A stretch of DNA of 64,000 bases, from NCBI GenBank assembly GCA_946999645.1, contig CAMQDS010000001.1, forward strand, positions 235,661 to 299,660, read 5' to 3'. The position numbers were made by a program, and so were the translations under genes. Below, in pieces: positions 17,951 through 27,402 of the stretch. The notes beneath the pieces are model-generated. The model had not been told where the DNA came from. It did no database searches and saw only the letters and a program-made list of their open reading frames with translations. The number at the start of each line of letters is the position of its first letter. The stretch's first letter is position 1. Source of the DNA: an uncultured Bacteroidales bacterium (GTDB lineage: Bacteria; Bacteroidota; Bacteroidia; Bacteroidales; UBA932).

Positions 17951-18655
17951 ATGAGTTCAAATTCGAGTTTGAAAAATCCGTTTGGAACTATAATCCAAAT
18001 TGGAAATTGCCTTGTCTCTGAAGATGTGGTGTCGGAGTATTTTGCCTGTGACTATGAAAAATGTCGTGGTGTATGTTGTGTTATAGGTGATGGTGGCGCC
18101 CCTTTGCGTGAAGATGAAATCGAATGTCTTGAGCAGGATTATGAAAAATATTCATCGTTTATGACGCCTTTAGGTAAGGAAGTGGCAGAAAGTGAAGGTT
18201 TTTTTGAAATAGACAATGATGGAGATATTGTTACCCCTACCATTAAGGAAGCGCATAAGGTTACTGGCTTAGATTGCATAACTGGGGCAATGGATGGAGT
18301 AGTTGGCACTCAAGGTCTTGAAGACTGTGCATACATTCATTATGAAAGACTTACAGGTGCATCTTCTGTCTCATGTATGTGTTCAATAGAAAAATGTTTT
18401 CTTAAAGGTGGATGTAAATTTAGAAAACCTATATCATGTAGCCTGTATCCTATAAGAGTTACAAAATTTAGTAATGGTACAGACGCACTTAACCTGCACC
18501 GTTGGAATATTTGCAAAGATGCATTTATAAAAGGTAAAAATGAGGGAATCAGAGTGTATGAATTCCTTAAAAATCCCTTAGAAAGACTTTATGGAAAAGA
18601 GTTCTATTTGCAATTGGAAGCTGCTGCAGAATACATAAATGGAGAAGCAACTTAA
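17951..18655 (+). CDS. DUF3109 family cysteine-rich protein
   Basis: A 234-residue protein matching the Bacteroidota DUF3109 pattern: an opening IQIGNCLVSEDVVSEYF, then CDYEKCRGVCCVIGDGGAPL with three closely spaced cysteines, and later clusters (CMCSIEKCFLKGGCKF, SCSLYPIRV). The spacing resembles YkgJ-type zinc- or iron-chelating cysteine domains, so metal binding is likely. No signal peptide is present. It starts 15 bases after the M16-like gene and may share its transcript. The biochemical role of the family is not known to me. Confidence 0.85.
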   Translation: MSSNSSLKNPFGTIIQIGNCLVSEDVVSEYFACDYEKCRGVCCVIGDGGAPLREDEIECLEQDYEKYSSFMTPLGKEVAESEGFFEIDNDGDIVTPTIKEAHKVTGLDCITGAMDGVVGTQGLEDCAYIHYERLTGASSVSCMCSIEKCFLKGGCKFRKPISCSLYPIRVTKFSNGTDALNLHRWNICKDAFIKGKNEGIRVYEFLKNPLERLYGKEFYLQLEAAAEYINGEAT

Positions 18656-18870
18656 TCTTTTTCACAGTCTTTAATAAGTTCAAGGGCTGTATCATAATCA
18701 GTTTCGTTCACCTTTACCTCAACACTATCAATAGTTGCATTTATCGAAGGATAAGATGAAGTTTGTCCGAATACTTGGGCGTTGATACCATTTGCTCGGA
18801 GCATACCTGCTGTTATTTCTGCACTTACAGAATCGCTAAATCGTGCGACAGTTTTAAATTCCTCTTTCAT
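18652..18870 (-). CDS. DUF2007-type small protein
   Basis: A small protein of 72 residues with the ferredoxin-like DUF2007 pattern: EFKTVARFSDSVSAEITAGMLRANGINAQV, then a strand with VEVKVNETDYDTALELI. Family members are called putative signal-transducing proteins, without firm evidence. I chose the ATG at 18870, which begins right before the conserved EFKTVARF; another in-frame ATG at 18900 would deepen the overlap with the upstream gene. It overlaps the upstream membrane-protein gene by 17 bases, suggesting coupled translation. Its stop overlaps that of DUF3109 by four bases on the other strand. Confidence 0.75.
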   Translation of the reverse strand: MKEEFKTVARFSDSVSAEITAGMLRANGINAQVFGQTSSYPSINATIDSVEVKVNETDYDTALELIKDCEKD

Positions 18871-19351
18871 TATCTTGTCTGAATTTATATTCCAATCCAT
18901 AAGCTATGCGAACCACGTCTTTCCTAAGCCCTTCAATTCTAAATCCTGCCAATTCTCTTTTCATACTTATCTGGTCTTCCCACATACGGGAAATTCGTCC
19001 TAATTTACTTTTAAGAATGAATGTCATATCCTCTCCTTCTTCCTTTTTGAGTATATAGCCCTTTTCTTCCATATAATTCACAACTCCATTACGGATTTCT
19101 GAATATTCTCCTGGAATTAAAACAGGCTTATTGACAAACCCGAGAAGTGGATAAAATGCTGATACAACAGCGAACATAAGTGCTATCTGCCATAATGAGT
19201 TATATCCATGCTTGAACATTGTTTCAATATTGGAATCTATCACATTAAGAAGCACCAAAATCACCATTATGATAGTAATCATTATGGAAAAATAGAAAAA
19301 ATATTTAATAGCCCTTACAACGTATTTCATATAACTGATTAAATTTACCAT
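18854..19351 (-). CDS. Small inner-membrane protein, uncharacterised
   Basis: A protein of 165 residues with two predicted membrane segments (about residues 17-38 and 53-72) and a charged C-terminal cytoplasmic domain of about 90 residues with alternating strands and helices. No known motif is recognised. A second ATG at 19330 would remove seven residues and is equally possible. The gene runs into DUF2007 with overlap, so the two probably form a pair. Similar two-segment proteins occur in Bacteroidales, but I cannot assign a function. Confidence 0.7.
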   Translation of the reverse strand: MVNLISYMKYVVRAIKYFFYFSIMITIIMVILVLLNVIDSNIETMFKHGYNSLWQIALMFAVVSAFYPLLGFVNKPVLIPGEYSEIRNGVVNYMEEKGYILKKEEGEDMTFILKSKLGRISRMWEDQISMKRELAGFRIEGLRKDVVRIAYGLEYKFRQDNERGI

Positions 19352-19416
19352 ACAAACTTAGATAAATTTTTATGTTTATCATAAAGTCTGTACAATTAAG
19401 AATAGCATAATTTTTG

Positions 19417-19424
19417 TAAATTTG
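19417..19424 (+). promoter_or_regulatory. Promoter -7 box for the coiled-coil gene
   Basis: TAAATTTG matches TAnnTTTG, 30 bases before the ATG at 19455. A clear -33 TTTG is not visible. Confidence 0.45.
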
Positions 19425-19454
19425 TGAAATTTAAAATTTTAAATTAAAAATATT

Positions 19455-20366
19455 ATGGAAAACGATCCTATACTTGAACGTAGAGAGATGGAAGACAGCA
19501 TTCAAAAAGAGAAGAAGCTTAAAACAGTGATGTTTATCTTGATTGCTGCAGCAGTGGTTTTAGCCTGCTTCCTTGCATATATATGGTTTCAAAAGAATTC
19601 ATTAGTAAAAGATCTTGAGGCTGAAAAACAAGACCTTACGGAACAGATGGAGAATCTTCAGGCTGATTATGCAAAACTTTCCTCAGATTATGACTCTATT
19701 AATTCGCAACTGGATACTTCCAGGGCAGAGGTCGCACAACTTATTGACAGAATAAAGAAAACTGATGCTACAAATCGTAGAAAAATACGTCAGTATGAGA
19801 AAGAATTAGGAACATTGCGTAGCATAATGCGAAACTATATTGTTCAAATAGATTCTCTCAATACTCTTAATCATAAGCTGACGGCAGATGCGGCTGCAGC
19901 AAGAAAAGAAGCTGCAGAAAGTAAAAAGGCAAATGAAGAGTTGACACAAAAGGTTGAAAACCTGTCAGGTAAAGTTGCCAAGGGGTCTATAATAAAGGCA
20001 AGAGGAATAAAACTTTCGGCTTACAATCGTTCAGATAAAGTTACAGATAGAAGCAGCAGGGTAGTAAGATTGCTCACCTCGCTCAGTCTTGTAGAAAATA
20101 GTCTTGCACCTAAAGGTCCAGTAAGAGTATATATAAAAGTTAAAGATCCTGATGGAATCGTGCTTACAAACAGTGATAGAATTTCATTCAATTTCAATGG
20201 TGAAGCAATGGTAGCGTCAGCTTCGAGAGAGGTAGATTATGAGGGTAATGAAGTGGATATGATAATCTATCTAAATGGCATTTCAAAGTATACCAAAGGT
20301 ATATACACCGTTGAGGCTTATATGGAAAACTCTTTCTTGGGTTCTGCAGAACTTATGCTGAGATAG
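19455..20366 (+). CDS. Membrane-anchored coiled-coil protein
   Basis: The 303-residue protein has a charged N-terminus, one membrane segment (about residues 24-46), a long coiled coil (about 50-175, rich in Glu, Lys and Leu with heptad spacing) and a C-terminal domain of about 125 residues that looks like a beta sandwich (RVYIKVKDPDGIVLTNSDRI). The coiled coil and beta domain probably lie in the periplasm. No enzyme motif is seen. It precedes hemW by only two bases, though no functional link is evident. Function unknown; topology is fairly certain. Confidence 0.78.
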   Translation: MENDPILERREMEDSIQKEKKLKTVMFILIAAAVVLACFLAYIWFQKNSLVKDLEAEKQDLTEQMENLQADYAKLSSDYDSINSQLDTSRAEVAQLIDRIKKTDATNRRKIRQYEKELGTLRSIMRNYIVQIDSLNTLNHKLTADAAAARKEAAESKKANEELTQKVENLSGKVAKGSIIKARGIKLSAYNRSDKVTDRSSRVVRLLTSLSLVENSLAPKGPVRVYIKVKDPDGIVLTNSDRISFNFNGEAMVASASREVDYEGNEVDMIIYLNGISKYTKGIYTVEAYMENSFLGSAELMLR

Positions 20367-20368
20367 TT

Positions 20369-21460
20369 GTGATTTATGTACATATCCCTTTTTGTCGCAG
20401 TTTTTGCAATTATTGTGGTTTCTTTTCCGTGCTTGAACAAAGGTGCAGCACAGGTTCTGAGGAAAAGATGAAACGCTATGTTTCGTACCTATGCAAAGAA
20501 ATCGAGACAAGAAAAAGTGATATACTACAAACTTTGAATTTAAATACTCTATATTTAGGAGGGGGAACGCCGTCTGTTCTTCCTCTTTATTTGTTAGAGG
20601 AAATAATACAGGCATTACACGGTTTTTCTCCATTTGTAGAATTTACAATAGAAGTAAATCCAGATGATATTGTAGAGAAGGGGCGAGAATATGTAGAGGA
20701 ACTGTTGAAATTAGGAGTAAATCGTATCAGTATGGGGGTACAATCCTTTAATGATGATATACTTAAATGGATGAACCGTCGCCATAACGTAAAAAAAGCA
20801 AAGCAGGCTTTCAGTTATCTAAGAAATGCTGGTATTGACAATATTAGTATTGACCTTATTTTTGGAATATCGGGGATGAGTGATGATATGTGGAAAGATA
20901 CAGTTTTACAGGCTATAGACCTTGCTCCTGAACATATATCAGCCTATCAACTTTCAATAGAGGAAGGTAGTGTCCTGTCATATAGAGCAGATAAAGGTCT
21001 GTACCAAGAAGTGTCGGAAATGCAAAGTAGTATACAATATGACACCCTATGTGATTTGCTTAATAAGGCAGGATATAATCATTATGAAGTATCTAATTTT
21101 GCGCTTTCGGGTAAAGAAGCCATACACAATTCAGGATATTGGAAGAGGGTACCGTATGTAGGTTTTGGTGCTTCGGCTCATTCATTCATAGGTAAACATC
21201 GAATGTGGAATACGAATAATGTTCCATTTTATACGGGAGAGTATGAAGAATTGACGCCAGAGGATGAAAGAGTAGAAAAATTAATGTTATCACTTCGTAC
21301 ATCACAGGGCATAGAGGAATCATATTTAATAAATAATTGTTCTAAAAATATTATTGATAAACTATTTAATTCTGATTCGTTAGTACGGGTAGGAAGAAGT
21401 ATTAGAATTCCTGAAAAACGTTTTTTTGTATCAGATGATATAATAAGAGAACTTATATGA
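20369..21460 (+). CDS. hemW: Radical SAM heme chaperone HemW
   Basis: A radical S-adenosylmethionine protein related to oxygen-independent coproporphyrinogen III oxidase, thought to insert heme into proteins. The iron-sulfur motif CX3CX2C is C9, C13 and C16 in IPFCRSFCNYCGF; the GGGTPS motif that contacts SAM follows near residue 70. At 363 residues it matches HemW rather than the longer HemN. The start is GTG, two bases after the previous stop, chosen because the conserved IYVHIPFC begins right there. Its stop overlaps the next gene as ATGA. Confidence 0.9.
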   Translation: MIYVHIPFCRSFCNYCGFFSVLEQRCSTGSEEKMKRYVSYLCKEIETRKSDILQTLNLNTLYLGGGTPSVLPLYLLEEIIQALHGFSPFVEFTIEVNPDDIVEKGREYVEELLKLGVNRISMGVQSFNDDILKWMNRRHNVKKAKQAFSYLRNAGIDNISIDLIFGISGMSDDMWKDTVLQAIDLAPEHISAYQLSIEEGSVLSYRADKGLYQEVSEMQSSIQYDTLCDLLNKAGYNHYEVSNFALSGKEAIHNSGYWKRVPYVGFGASAHSFIGKHRMWNTNNVPFYTGEYEELTPEDERVEKLMLSLRTSQGIEESYLINNCSKNIIDKLFNSDSLVRVGRSIRIPEKRFFVSDDIIRELI

Positions 21461-23307
21461 TTATGGACAATCAATATTTTTTGAGGATTGAGAGGCTTAG
21501 GCAACTAATGCGTAATAAGGGCTGGGATGCAGTTATAATTACTGGTACCGATCCTCATAATAGTGAGTATCCTGCAGAACATTGGAAACAAGTAGAGTGG
21601 CTCACGGGTTTTGCAGCAGAAGCAGCCGATGTTGTAATTACTCTTGATCATGCTGGTCTGTGGACAGATAGCCGTTACTTTTTACAAGCAGAAATATCTC
21701 TTAAAGATACTGGAGTCGAACTTCATAAAATGCGCATAAGTGGGGCGATCTCTATACCAGAATGGCTTTCTGAATATGCTTTTCCTGATGCAAGTTCACG
21801 AGTAGTCATTGCTTTTGACGGTTTGTGTACGATGGCTTCATTTATTACTGAGATACAGTCAGCTTTTGATAAAAGGTCATCTGAGAATGAAGAGTCTTCA
21901 GTAACCATAATCAACTGTCCCGATTTGCTTGATTGCTTGTGGGATAGCAGGCCTGCACTACCTCAATCTACTATTATTACATTAGGAACTGATACTGTTG
22001 GGGAGTCTCGCGAAGATAAAATTGCTTGGCTTAGAAGTTTTTTGGCAGATAATAATTACCATACAATATTGCTTACAGCACTCGATGAGATAGCCTGGTT
22101 GCTTAATGTAAGAGGAACTGATGTAGAATATAATCCTGTGCTAATTTCTTTTCTAACAGTGTCGCTCGATAGTATTAATTGGTATATACGAAAGACGGGA
22201 ACGGCTACTTTTGATGATGAGTCTATAGACAGTATAATGGAACTTAAAGCCAGTGGAGTAAATATTTTACCTTATGATGATATATATATTGATATAGGAA
22301 GTTTTTCAGAGGACAAGCCGGGAAAGATATTTGCTGACAAGACGAGCCTTAATATGAATCTTTATAACATATTATCGGGAACTGGACTTCTATGTCTTGG
22401 TAAATCACCAGTAACTTTGAAGAAGGCTATAAAAAATAGTGTTGAAATCAGAGGAATGAAAGAGGCTCATATAGAAGATGGTCTTGCTATGGAACGTTTT
22501 TTATATTGGCTTGAAAAACAAATAGATATAAGTGCAGGCATAACAGAGCGAGATGCGGCTGACAAAATAGGTGAGTTGAGGGCTAATATAGATGGCTATA
22601 GAGGTGATAGTTTTGAAACTATTTCTGCTTATGGGGCTAATGCAGCCTTACCTCATTATGTGACACCACGTTTTAATGCTCCGTTACTTAGAGGCCACGG
22701 ATTGTATCTTTGTGATTCTGGAGGACAATATCTTTTTGGTACTACGGACATTACTCGTACTATACCTCTCGGACCATGTACGTCTTTGGAAAAAGAAGAT
22801 TATACACTTGTACTTAAAGGTCATATTGAACTTGCTATGGCTGTTTTTCCTAAAGGAACAGCTGGTTGTCATCTCGATATACTTGCACGTGAACCACTTT
22901 GGAGGGCAAAACGAAATTTCGGACATGGAACAGGACACGGTGTAGGCTTTTTCTTAAATGTGCATGAAGGTCCGCAGGATATAAGGCAGAATTTTAATGA
23001 ACAACCGATACTCCCTGGAATGATAGTATCCGATGAACCTGGAATTTATAGGAATGGACAACATGGTATAAGACACGAAAACCTGCTTCTTTGTAAAGAA
23101 GCAGGTCGAAACGATTTTGGCGATTGGCTTTGCTTTGAGGTTCTTACCCTTTGTCACATAGATACTTCTATAATTGTTAAGGACTTGTTGACTAAAAAAG
23201 AAATTGACTGGCTCAATAATTATAACCAAAGGGTTTTCAGCATTCTTTCACCATATCTGCCAGATAGTATAGCTTTTTGGCTTAAAAATAAGACAAGAGC
23301 TATCTGA
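21457..23307 (+). CDS. Xaa-Pro aminopeptidase, M24B family
   Basis: A dinuclear-metal aminopeptidase that removes an N-terminal residue preceding proline. The 616-residue form has two N-terminal creatinase-like domains and a C-terminal pita-bread catalytic domain. Metal ligands are visible: the two aspartates in LCDSGGQYLFGTTDITRT, the histidine in GHGTGHGVG, and glutamates in SDEPGIY and IRHENLL. It lacks a signal peptide, so it is cytoplasmic. The start at 21457 overlaps hemW; an ATG at 21463 is an alternative. A perfect 12-bp inverted repeat lies inside the coding region at 23081-23106. Confidence 0.92.
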   Translation: MIMDNQYFLRIERLRQLMRNKGWDAVIITGTDPHNSEYPAEHWKQVEWLTGFAAEAADVVITLDHAGLWTDSRYFLQAEISLKDTGVELHKMRISGAISIPEWLSEYAFPDASSRVVIAFDGLCTMASFITEIQSAFDKRSSENEESSVTIINCPDLLDCLWDSRPALPQSTIITLGTDTVGESREDKIAWLRSFLADNNYHTILLTALDEIAWLLNVRGTDVEYNPVLISFLTVSLDSINWYIRKTGTATFDDESIDSIMELKASGVNILPYDDIYIDIGSFSEDKPGKIFADKTSLNMNLYNILSGTGLLCLGKSPVTLKKAIKNSVEIRGMKEAHIEDGLAMERFLYWLEKQIDISAGITERDAADKIGELRANIDGYRGDSFETISAYGANAALPHYVTPRFNAPLLRGHGLYLCDSGGQYLFGTTDITRTIPLGPCTSLEKEDYTLVLKGHIELAMAVFPKGTAGCHLDILAREPLWRAKRNFGHGTGHGVGFFLNVHEGPQDIRQNFNEQPILPGMIVSDEPGIYRNGQHGIRHENLLLCKEAGRNDFGDWLCFEVLTLCHIDTSIIVKDLLTKKEIDWLNNYNQRVFSILSPYLPDSIAFWLKNKTRAI

Positions 23308-23317
23308 TAGCAACCTG

Positions 23318-24040
23318 TTATATCAGCATATGAGCCTGCAGAAAAGCATTTACTGCTACTGCAAGATACATTAAGAATATAATTGAAGCAACTATCTTTC
23401 CTATCACTTTAAGTCTCTTCATCCATGTTTGGCTGCACCAGCCTACTGTCTGGAACATGCTCCAGAAACCATGAGTAAGGTGAAGAAGAACTGATATAAA
23501 CCAGATAATATAGATTGCAAGCACCCACCAGCGTCCAAATGTTGTTGTCAGCAGAGTATATGGGTTTGCCGCTTCTTCTCCCATAAATTCTTTAAGTTGC
23601 ATTTCTGACCAGAAATGTGTCAGGTGAAAAAACAACACTCCGAGGATTACAATTCCAAGAACGAACATGTTTTTTGCTGACCAAGAATCGGCTTGTGCCC
23701 TACCTGAAACCTCATATCTCTTATATCCTCCCCTTGCTTTTATATTATAATAGGTAAGATAAAGACCATAAATTATATGGATAATGAAACCAAAGGCGAG
23801 AACAGGCACCATAACTGTTATGATAGGAGTGGACATGAAGTCACAACCTAATTGGAATAATCCGTCTCCTGCGGAAAATAACTTGTCATCAGCTGCTACA
23901 GAACCAAATTTTCCTGTTATGGAATCAATAACAGAAAAGAAGTTGATAGAAGCATGCAATAAAAGAAAAACAATCAGGAAAGCCCCGCTCACAGCCTGAA
24001 TGAATTTTCTTCCGATAGAATAGTTAAATGCGTTAGCCAT
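23318..24040 (-). CDS. sdhC: Succinate dehydrogenase/fumarate reductase cytochrome b subunit
   Basis: The 240-residue membrane protein belongs to the b558-type subunit with five membrane helices that binds two hemes and exchanges electrons with menaquinone in complex II. Conserved histidines are in LLLHASINF, IHIIYGLYL, HLTHFW and LHLTHGFWSMFQ. In Bacteroidota this gene normally heads an sdhCAB operon. Here the minus strand ends only 10 bases before the convergent aminopeptidase gene, and no flavoprotein or iron-sulfur gene follows. It is therefore a solitary sdhC in this window, though the reading frame looks intact. Confidence 0.92.
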   Translation of the reverse strand: MANAFNYSIGRKFIQAVSGAFLIVFLLLHASINFFSVIDSITGKFGSVAADDKLFSAGDGLFQLGCDFMSTPIITVMVPVLAFGFIIHIIYGLYLTYYNIKARGGYKRYEVSGRAQADSWSAKNMFVLGIVILGVLFFHLTHFWSEMQLKEFMGEEAANPYTLLTTTFGRWWVLAIYIIWFISVLLHLTHGFWSMFQTVGWCSQTWMKRLKVIGKIVASIIFLMYLAVAVNAFLQAHMLI

Positions 24041-24076
24041 TATTGTTAAAGATTTATTTTAAAACTATTACAATCG

Positions 24077-24084
24077 CAAATATA
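24077..24084 (-). promoter_or_regulatory. sdhC promoter -7 box
   Basis: Minus-strand TATATTTG, 36 bases before the sdhC start. The -33 element is not clear. The rest of the 24041-24222 gap holds the SusC promoter and leader; nothing else is recognised. Confidence 0.5.
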
Positions 24085-24159
24085 GGGTGTTTCAAGCAAG
24101 TTTCATAATATTTTTTGATGTGTATTTCATATTTGATGCGGTTATATATTTTTATTTAA

Positions 24160-24187
24160 TATATTTGTCATAAGTTTAAAACGTTAT
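24160..24187 (+). promoter_or_regulatory. PUL1 promoter and SusC leader element
   Basis: A TATATTTG -7 box (24160-24167) lies 55 bases before the SusC start. The best TTTG (24132-24135) is 24 bases upstream, longer than the usual spacer. Just past the expected start of transcription lies AAAACGTTAT (24178-24187), a 10-mer also found in the same place in the second SusC leader (48806-48815). Confidence 0.5.
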
Positions 24188-24222
24188 TAATAATTAATAA
24201 ACCATAAACTAGTAAACTAATT

Positions 24223-27200
24223 ATGAAAAAAGTAATGTCTAAAATCAGCAGTGCTTTTCTATTGCTAATTGTTGCCACTATCTTTTTTAGTGCAACATTA
24301 CATGCTCAAACCTTATTTATCAAGGGTGTTGTGAAAGATGCTTCAGGTTTGCCTCTCTCGGGTGCAGTTGTATTTGTCCCTGGAACATCTAACGGAACTC
24401 AAACAAACGATGCAGGAGAATTTAAATTGAATGTTTCACCAAATTCAAAAGTAGTAATTTCTATGCTTGGTTATACTAACGTGGAAATTAAAGTGGGTAA
24501 TGCAAATATTACTAAAGAATTTGTTCTTCAAAATAGTGAATCATTGAACGAAGTGGTTGTTACTGCTCTTGGTGTAGCAAGAGAAAAGAAAACTTTGGGC
24601 TACGCTATCCAGGAAGTAAAAAATAGTGATCTTGTTGCCGCTCGCGAAACTAATATTACAAATGCCCTTTCGGGAAAAGTTGCCGGATTGCAAATTATTC
24701 GTTCTTCAAACGGTCCTGGTTCTTCTTCAAAGATTGTTTTGAGAGGTAATAATTCATTGACAGGACTTAATCAGCCGCTTTTAGTAGTAGATGGTGTTCC
24801 TATGGATGATTTCATTGGTGCTGCCAATAATGATTTCTGGAATCCTACTGCTGATATGGGAAACGGTCTTCAAGATATAAATCCAGAGGATGTTGAGTCT
24901 ATGACTGTTTTGAAAGGAGCTTCTGCAGCAGCTTTGTATGGCTCCAGGGCAGGTAATGGAGTAATACTTATTACTACCAAGAAAGGCTCTGAACAGCCAG
25001 GTCTTGGTATCACTGTTTCAAGTTCACTCACAGCAACAAGAATATTTACAAGACCTAAAATGCAAAGAATGTATGGACAGGGAACTCTTGGTAAATATGA
25101 TTCTAAAGCTGGTGGCTCATGGGGTGAAATGATAAAAGGACAGGATTACCTTAGATGGGATGATACTCACGGAAAGATGGCTGCTCATGATAATGTGGCC
25201 GGATTTTTTGGTACTGGATTGAATTCTACTGAAAATGTTAGTTTTTCACAAAGAAAGGGAGGTAATTCTATTTATGCTTCTGTTACTCATATGAATGACA
25301 AGAGTATGATTCCGTATGCAGGGATTAACCGTACAAATATGATGTTAAGAGGTGTATCTACATTTGGTAAAAATAAGAATTGGATTTTTGATGCGAAAGT
25401 TCAATATATAAATTCAAATGCCAAAAATAGACCTATATCTGGAGCAAATGCTTCCAATTCATTTATACAGATGTATACTTTGCCTGTTTCTTTGGATGTT
25501 ACTGAGTTTAAAAATGCAATTGACGAAACAGGAAATATGTACTGGTTTCAGGATATTTCAGATATGAACCCATATTGGATTGCAAAGTATAAAACTAACA
25601 GTGATACCAGAAATCGTTTCCTTATGTATGCCTCATTGAAATACAAATTCACTGATTGGCTTGATGCAGAGGTGCGTGCCGGTACTGATATGTATACAAC
25701 AGAAACAGACAACAAGGTTTACGGCGGAAATAACAAACTCGCTTCAGGAAAAGGAAGTTATGCTGTATCTTCAAGCAGATTCTTTGAAAATAATCTCTCT
25801 TTCCTAATTACAGCTAAAAAGGATAATATATTTGGTGAGTGGGGTGGAGCCATTAATTTTGGTGGTAACCTTATGGAAAGACAAAGTAAGAGTTTGTCAT
25901 CTGGTATTAATCCGTTAAATATAAGAGACTACTTTAATCTTAATAATGCTCCTTCAGGTCAACATCCTTCTATAGTAGAGGGTTATTCTCATAGAAAAAT
26001 GAATTCACTGTATGGAACAGCACAGATTAATTATGGCGGTTTTGCTTATTTGGATATGACATGGAGGAATGACTGGACATCAACCTTGAGTAAAGCAAAT
26101 CGCTCATTCTTCTATCCTTCCGTATCATTATCATATGTTATCAGTGAGATGGTGAATAAATATTGGTCTATGCCAAGTTGGTTCTCGTATGCCAAAGTAA
26201 GAGCTTCTTATGCAATAGTAGGTAATGATATGGATCCTTATCAACTATATAATGAATATACAATTGGCTCAACTCCTGCACCTCTCAATACTCCTAGCGC
26301 TTCATTCACAAGTGATGTTCTTTTCAATCAAAATGTAAAGAATGAGCTTATAAAGTCTTGGGAAGTTGGAGCGGATATAAGGTTCTTTGACAATAGGTTA
26401 GGTTTTGACTTTGCTTGGTATAAATCAAATGCTACCAATCAATTGATAGATCTTCCTTATAACAAGCTTTCAGGTTATACTGCAAAGAAAGTTAATGCTG
26501 GTAATATTGAAAACAGTGGATTTGAATTAGTAGTAAATGCTATACCTGTCAGAACAAGAAGTTTTGAGTGGGGAATGAATTTTAATGTTTCACGCAATAC
26601 TAATAAGATAATAGACCTTGCTGAAGGCGTATCAGAATATAGTTTAGGTTCATTTGACAACTTTAAGATTGTGGCAAAAGTAGGTGGAGAATATGGTGAA
26701 ATCTATGGTTCTAAATTTGCCAGGGTTGAGGATAAGGAAAGTCCATATTATGGTAAAATGATTCTTAACTCAGATGGTCTTCCTACTACAGTTAAAGATC
26801 AATATCTTGGTTCTCAGAACTCCAAATTTATGCTTGGTTGGACAAACTCATTGTCATACAAGAATTTATCTATGTCTTTCCAGATAGATGCAAGAGTAGG
26901 TGGAAAGATATTCTCTGGTACCTTGATGGCTATGCAGAATGCAGGTACTGCTTTGGAAACAGCTAAAGGCGGCCGTACGGATAATTTTCTTGTGGATGGT
27001 GTTATAAAGAATCCTGATAATACATATTCTGAGAATACTACTAAAACAACAACCGAAAAATATTGGAAACATATAAGCGGAAGAGCGGGTGGTAATCTTG
27101 GTATTACTGAAGCAAACCTATATGATGCTACTAATGTTCGTCTTCGTAACTTGTCCATTGCATATTCTCTTCCTAAAAAGATTTGTAAGAATACAGGATT

Positions 27201-27375
27201 TTTGCAGTCTGCAAAGGTGGGTTTCTCAGTTACCAATGTATTTATGATTTATAGTAAGATGAAGGGACTTGATCCTGAATCAGTTTTTGCAACTTCAACG
27301 AATGCAACAGGCTTTGAGTATGGTAGTACGCCTACTGCTCGTAGTTTTGTATTTAATCTTACACTTGGATTCTAA
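24223..27375 (+). CDS. SusC/RagA family TonB-dependent outer-membrane transporter (PUL1)
   Basis: The 1050-residue outer-membrane barrel imports oligomers using TonB energy. After a signal peptide (about residues 1-28) there is a carboxypeptidase-D regulatory-like domain (FIKGVVKDASGLPLSGAVV), the TonB-box and plug region (NEVVVTALGVAREKKTLGYA, LLVVDGVPM) and a large C-terminal barrel ending in an aromatic residue (FNLTLGF). SusC proteins pair with SusD lids; the SusD gene follows immediately after the stop. Enzymes downstream point to fucose-containing glycans or glycopeptides. It heads PUL1 and has no linked regulator in the window. Confidence 0.95.
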   Translation: MKKVMSKISSAFLLLIVATIFFSATLHAQTLFIKGVVKDASGLPLSGAVVFVPGTSNGTQTNDAGEFKLNVSPNSKVVISMLGYTNVEIKVGNANITKEFVLQNSESLNEVVVTALGVAREKKTLGYAIQEVKNSDLVAARETNITNALSGKVAGLQIIRSSNGPGSSSKIVLRGNNSLTGLNQPLLVVDGVPMDDFIGAANNDFWNPTADMGNGLQDINPEDVESMTVLKGASAAALYGSRAGNGVILITTKKGSEQPGLGITVSSSLTATRIFTRPKMQRMYGQGTLGKYDSKAGGSWGEMIKGQDYLRWDDTHGKMAAHDNVAGFFGTGLNSTENVSFSQRKGGNSIYASVTHMNDKSMIPYAGINRTNMMLRGVSTFGKNKNWIFDAKVQYINSNAKNRPISGANASNSFIQMYTLPVSLDVTEFKNAIDETGNMYWFQDISDMNPYWIAKYKTNSDTRNRFLMYASLKYKFTDWLDAEVRAGTDMYTTETDNKVYGGNNKLASGKGSYAVSSSRFFENNLSFLITAKKDNIFGEWGGAINFGGNLMERQSKSLSSGINPLNIRDYFNLNNAPSGQHPSIVEGYSHRKMNSLYGTAQINYGGFAYLDMTWRNDWTSTLSKANRSFFYPSVSLSYVISEMVNKYWSMPSWFSYAKVRASYAIVGNDMDPYQLYNEYTIGSTPAPLNTPSASFTSDVLFNQNVKNELIKSWEVGADIRFFDNRLGFDFAWYKSNATNQLIDLPYNKLSGYTAKKVNAGNIENSGFELVVNAIPVRTRSFEWGMNFNVSRNTNKIIDLAEGVSEYSLGSFDNFKIVAKVGGEYGEIYGSKFARVEDKESPYYGKMILNSDGLPTTVKDQYLGSQNSKFMLGWTNSLSYKNLSMSFQIDARVGGKIFSGTLMAMQNAGTALETAKGGRTDNFLVDGVIKNPDNTYSENTTKTTTEKYWKHISGRAGGNLGITEANLYDATNVRLRNLSIAYSLPKKICKNTGFLQSAKVGFSVTNVFMIYSKMKGLDPESVFATSTNATGFEYGSTPTARSFVFNLTLGF

Positions 27376-27402
27376 ATGAGAAAAATATTAAACAAGACAA
27401 TT

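Noticed and set aside
20369..21460. Coproporphyrinogen III oxidase HemN
   Set aside because: The length and N-terminal sequence fit HemW; HemN is about 90 residues longer.
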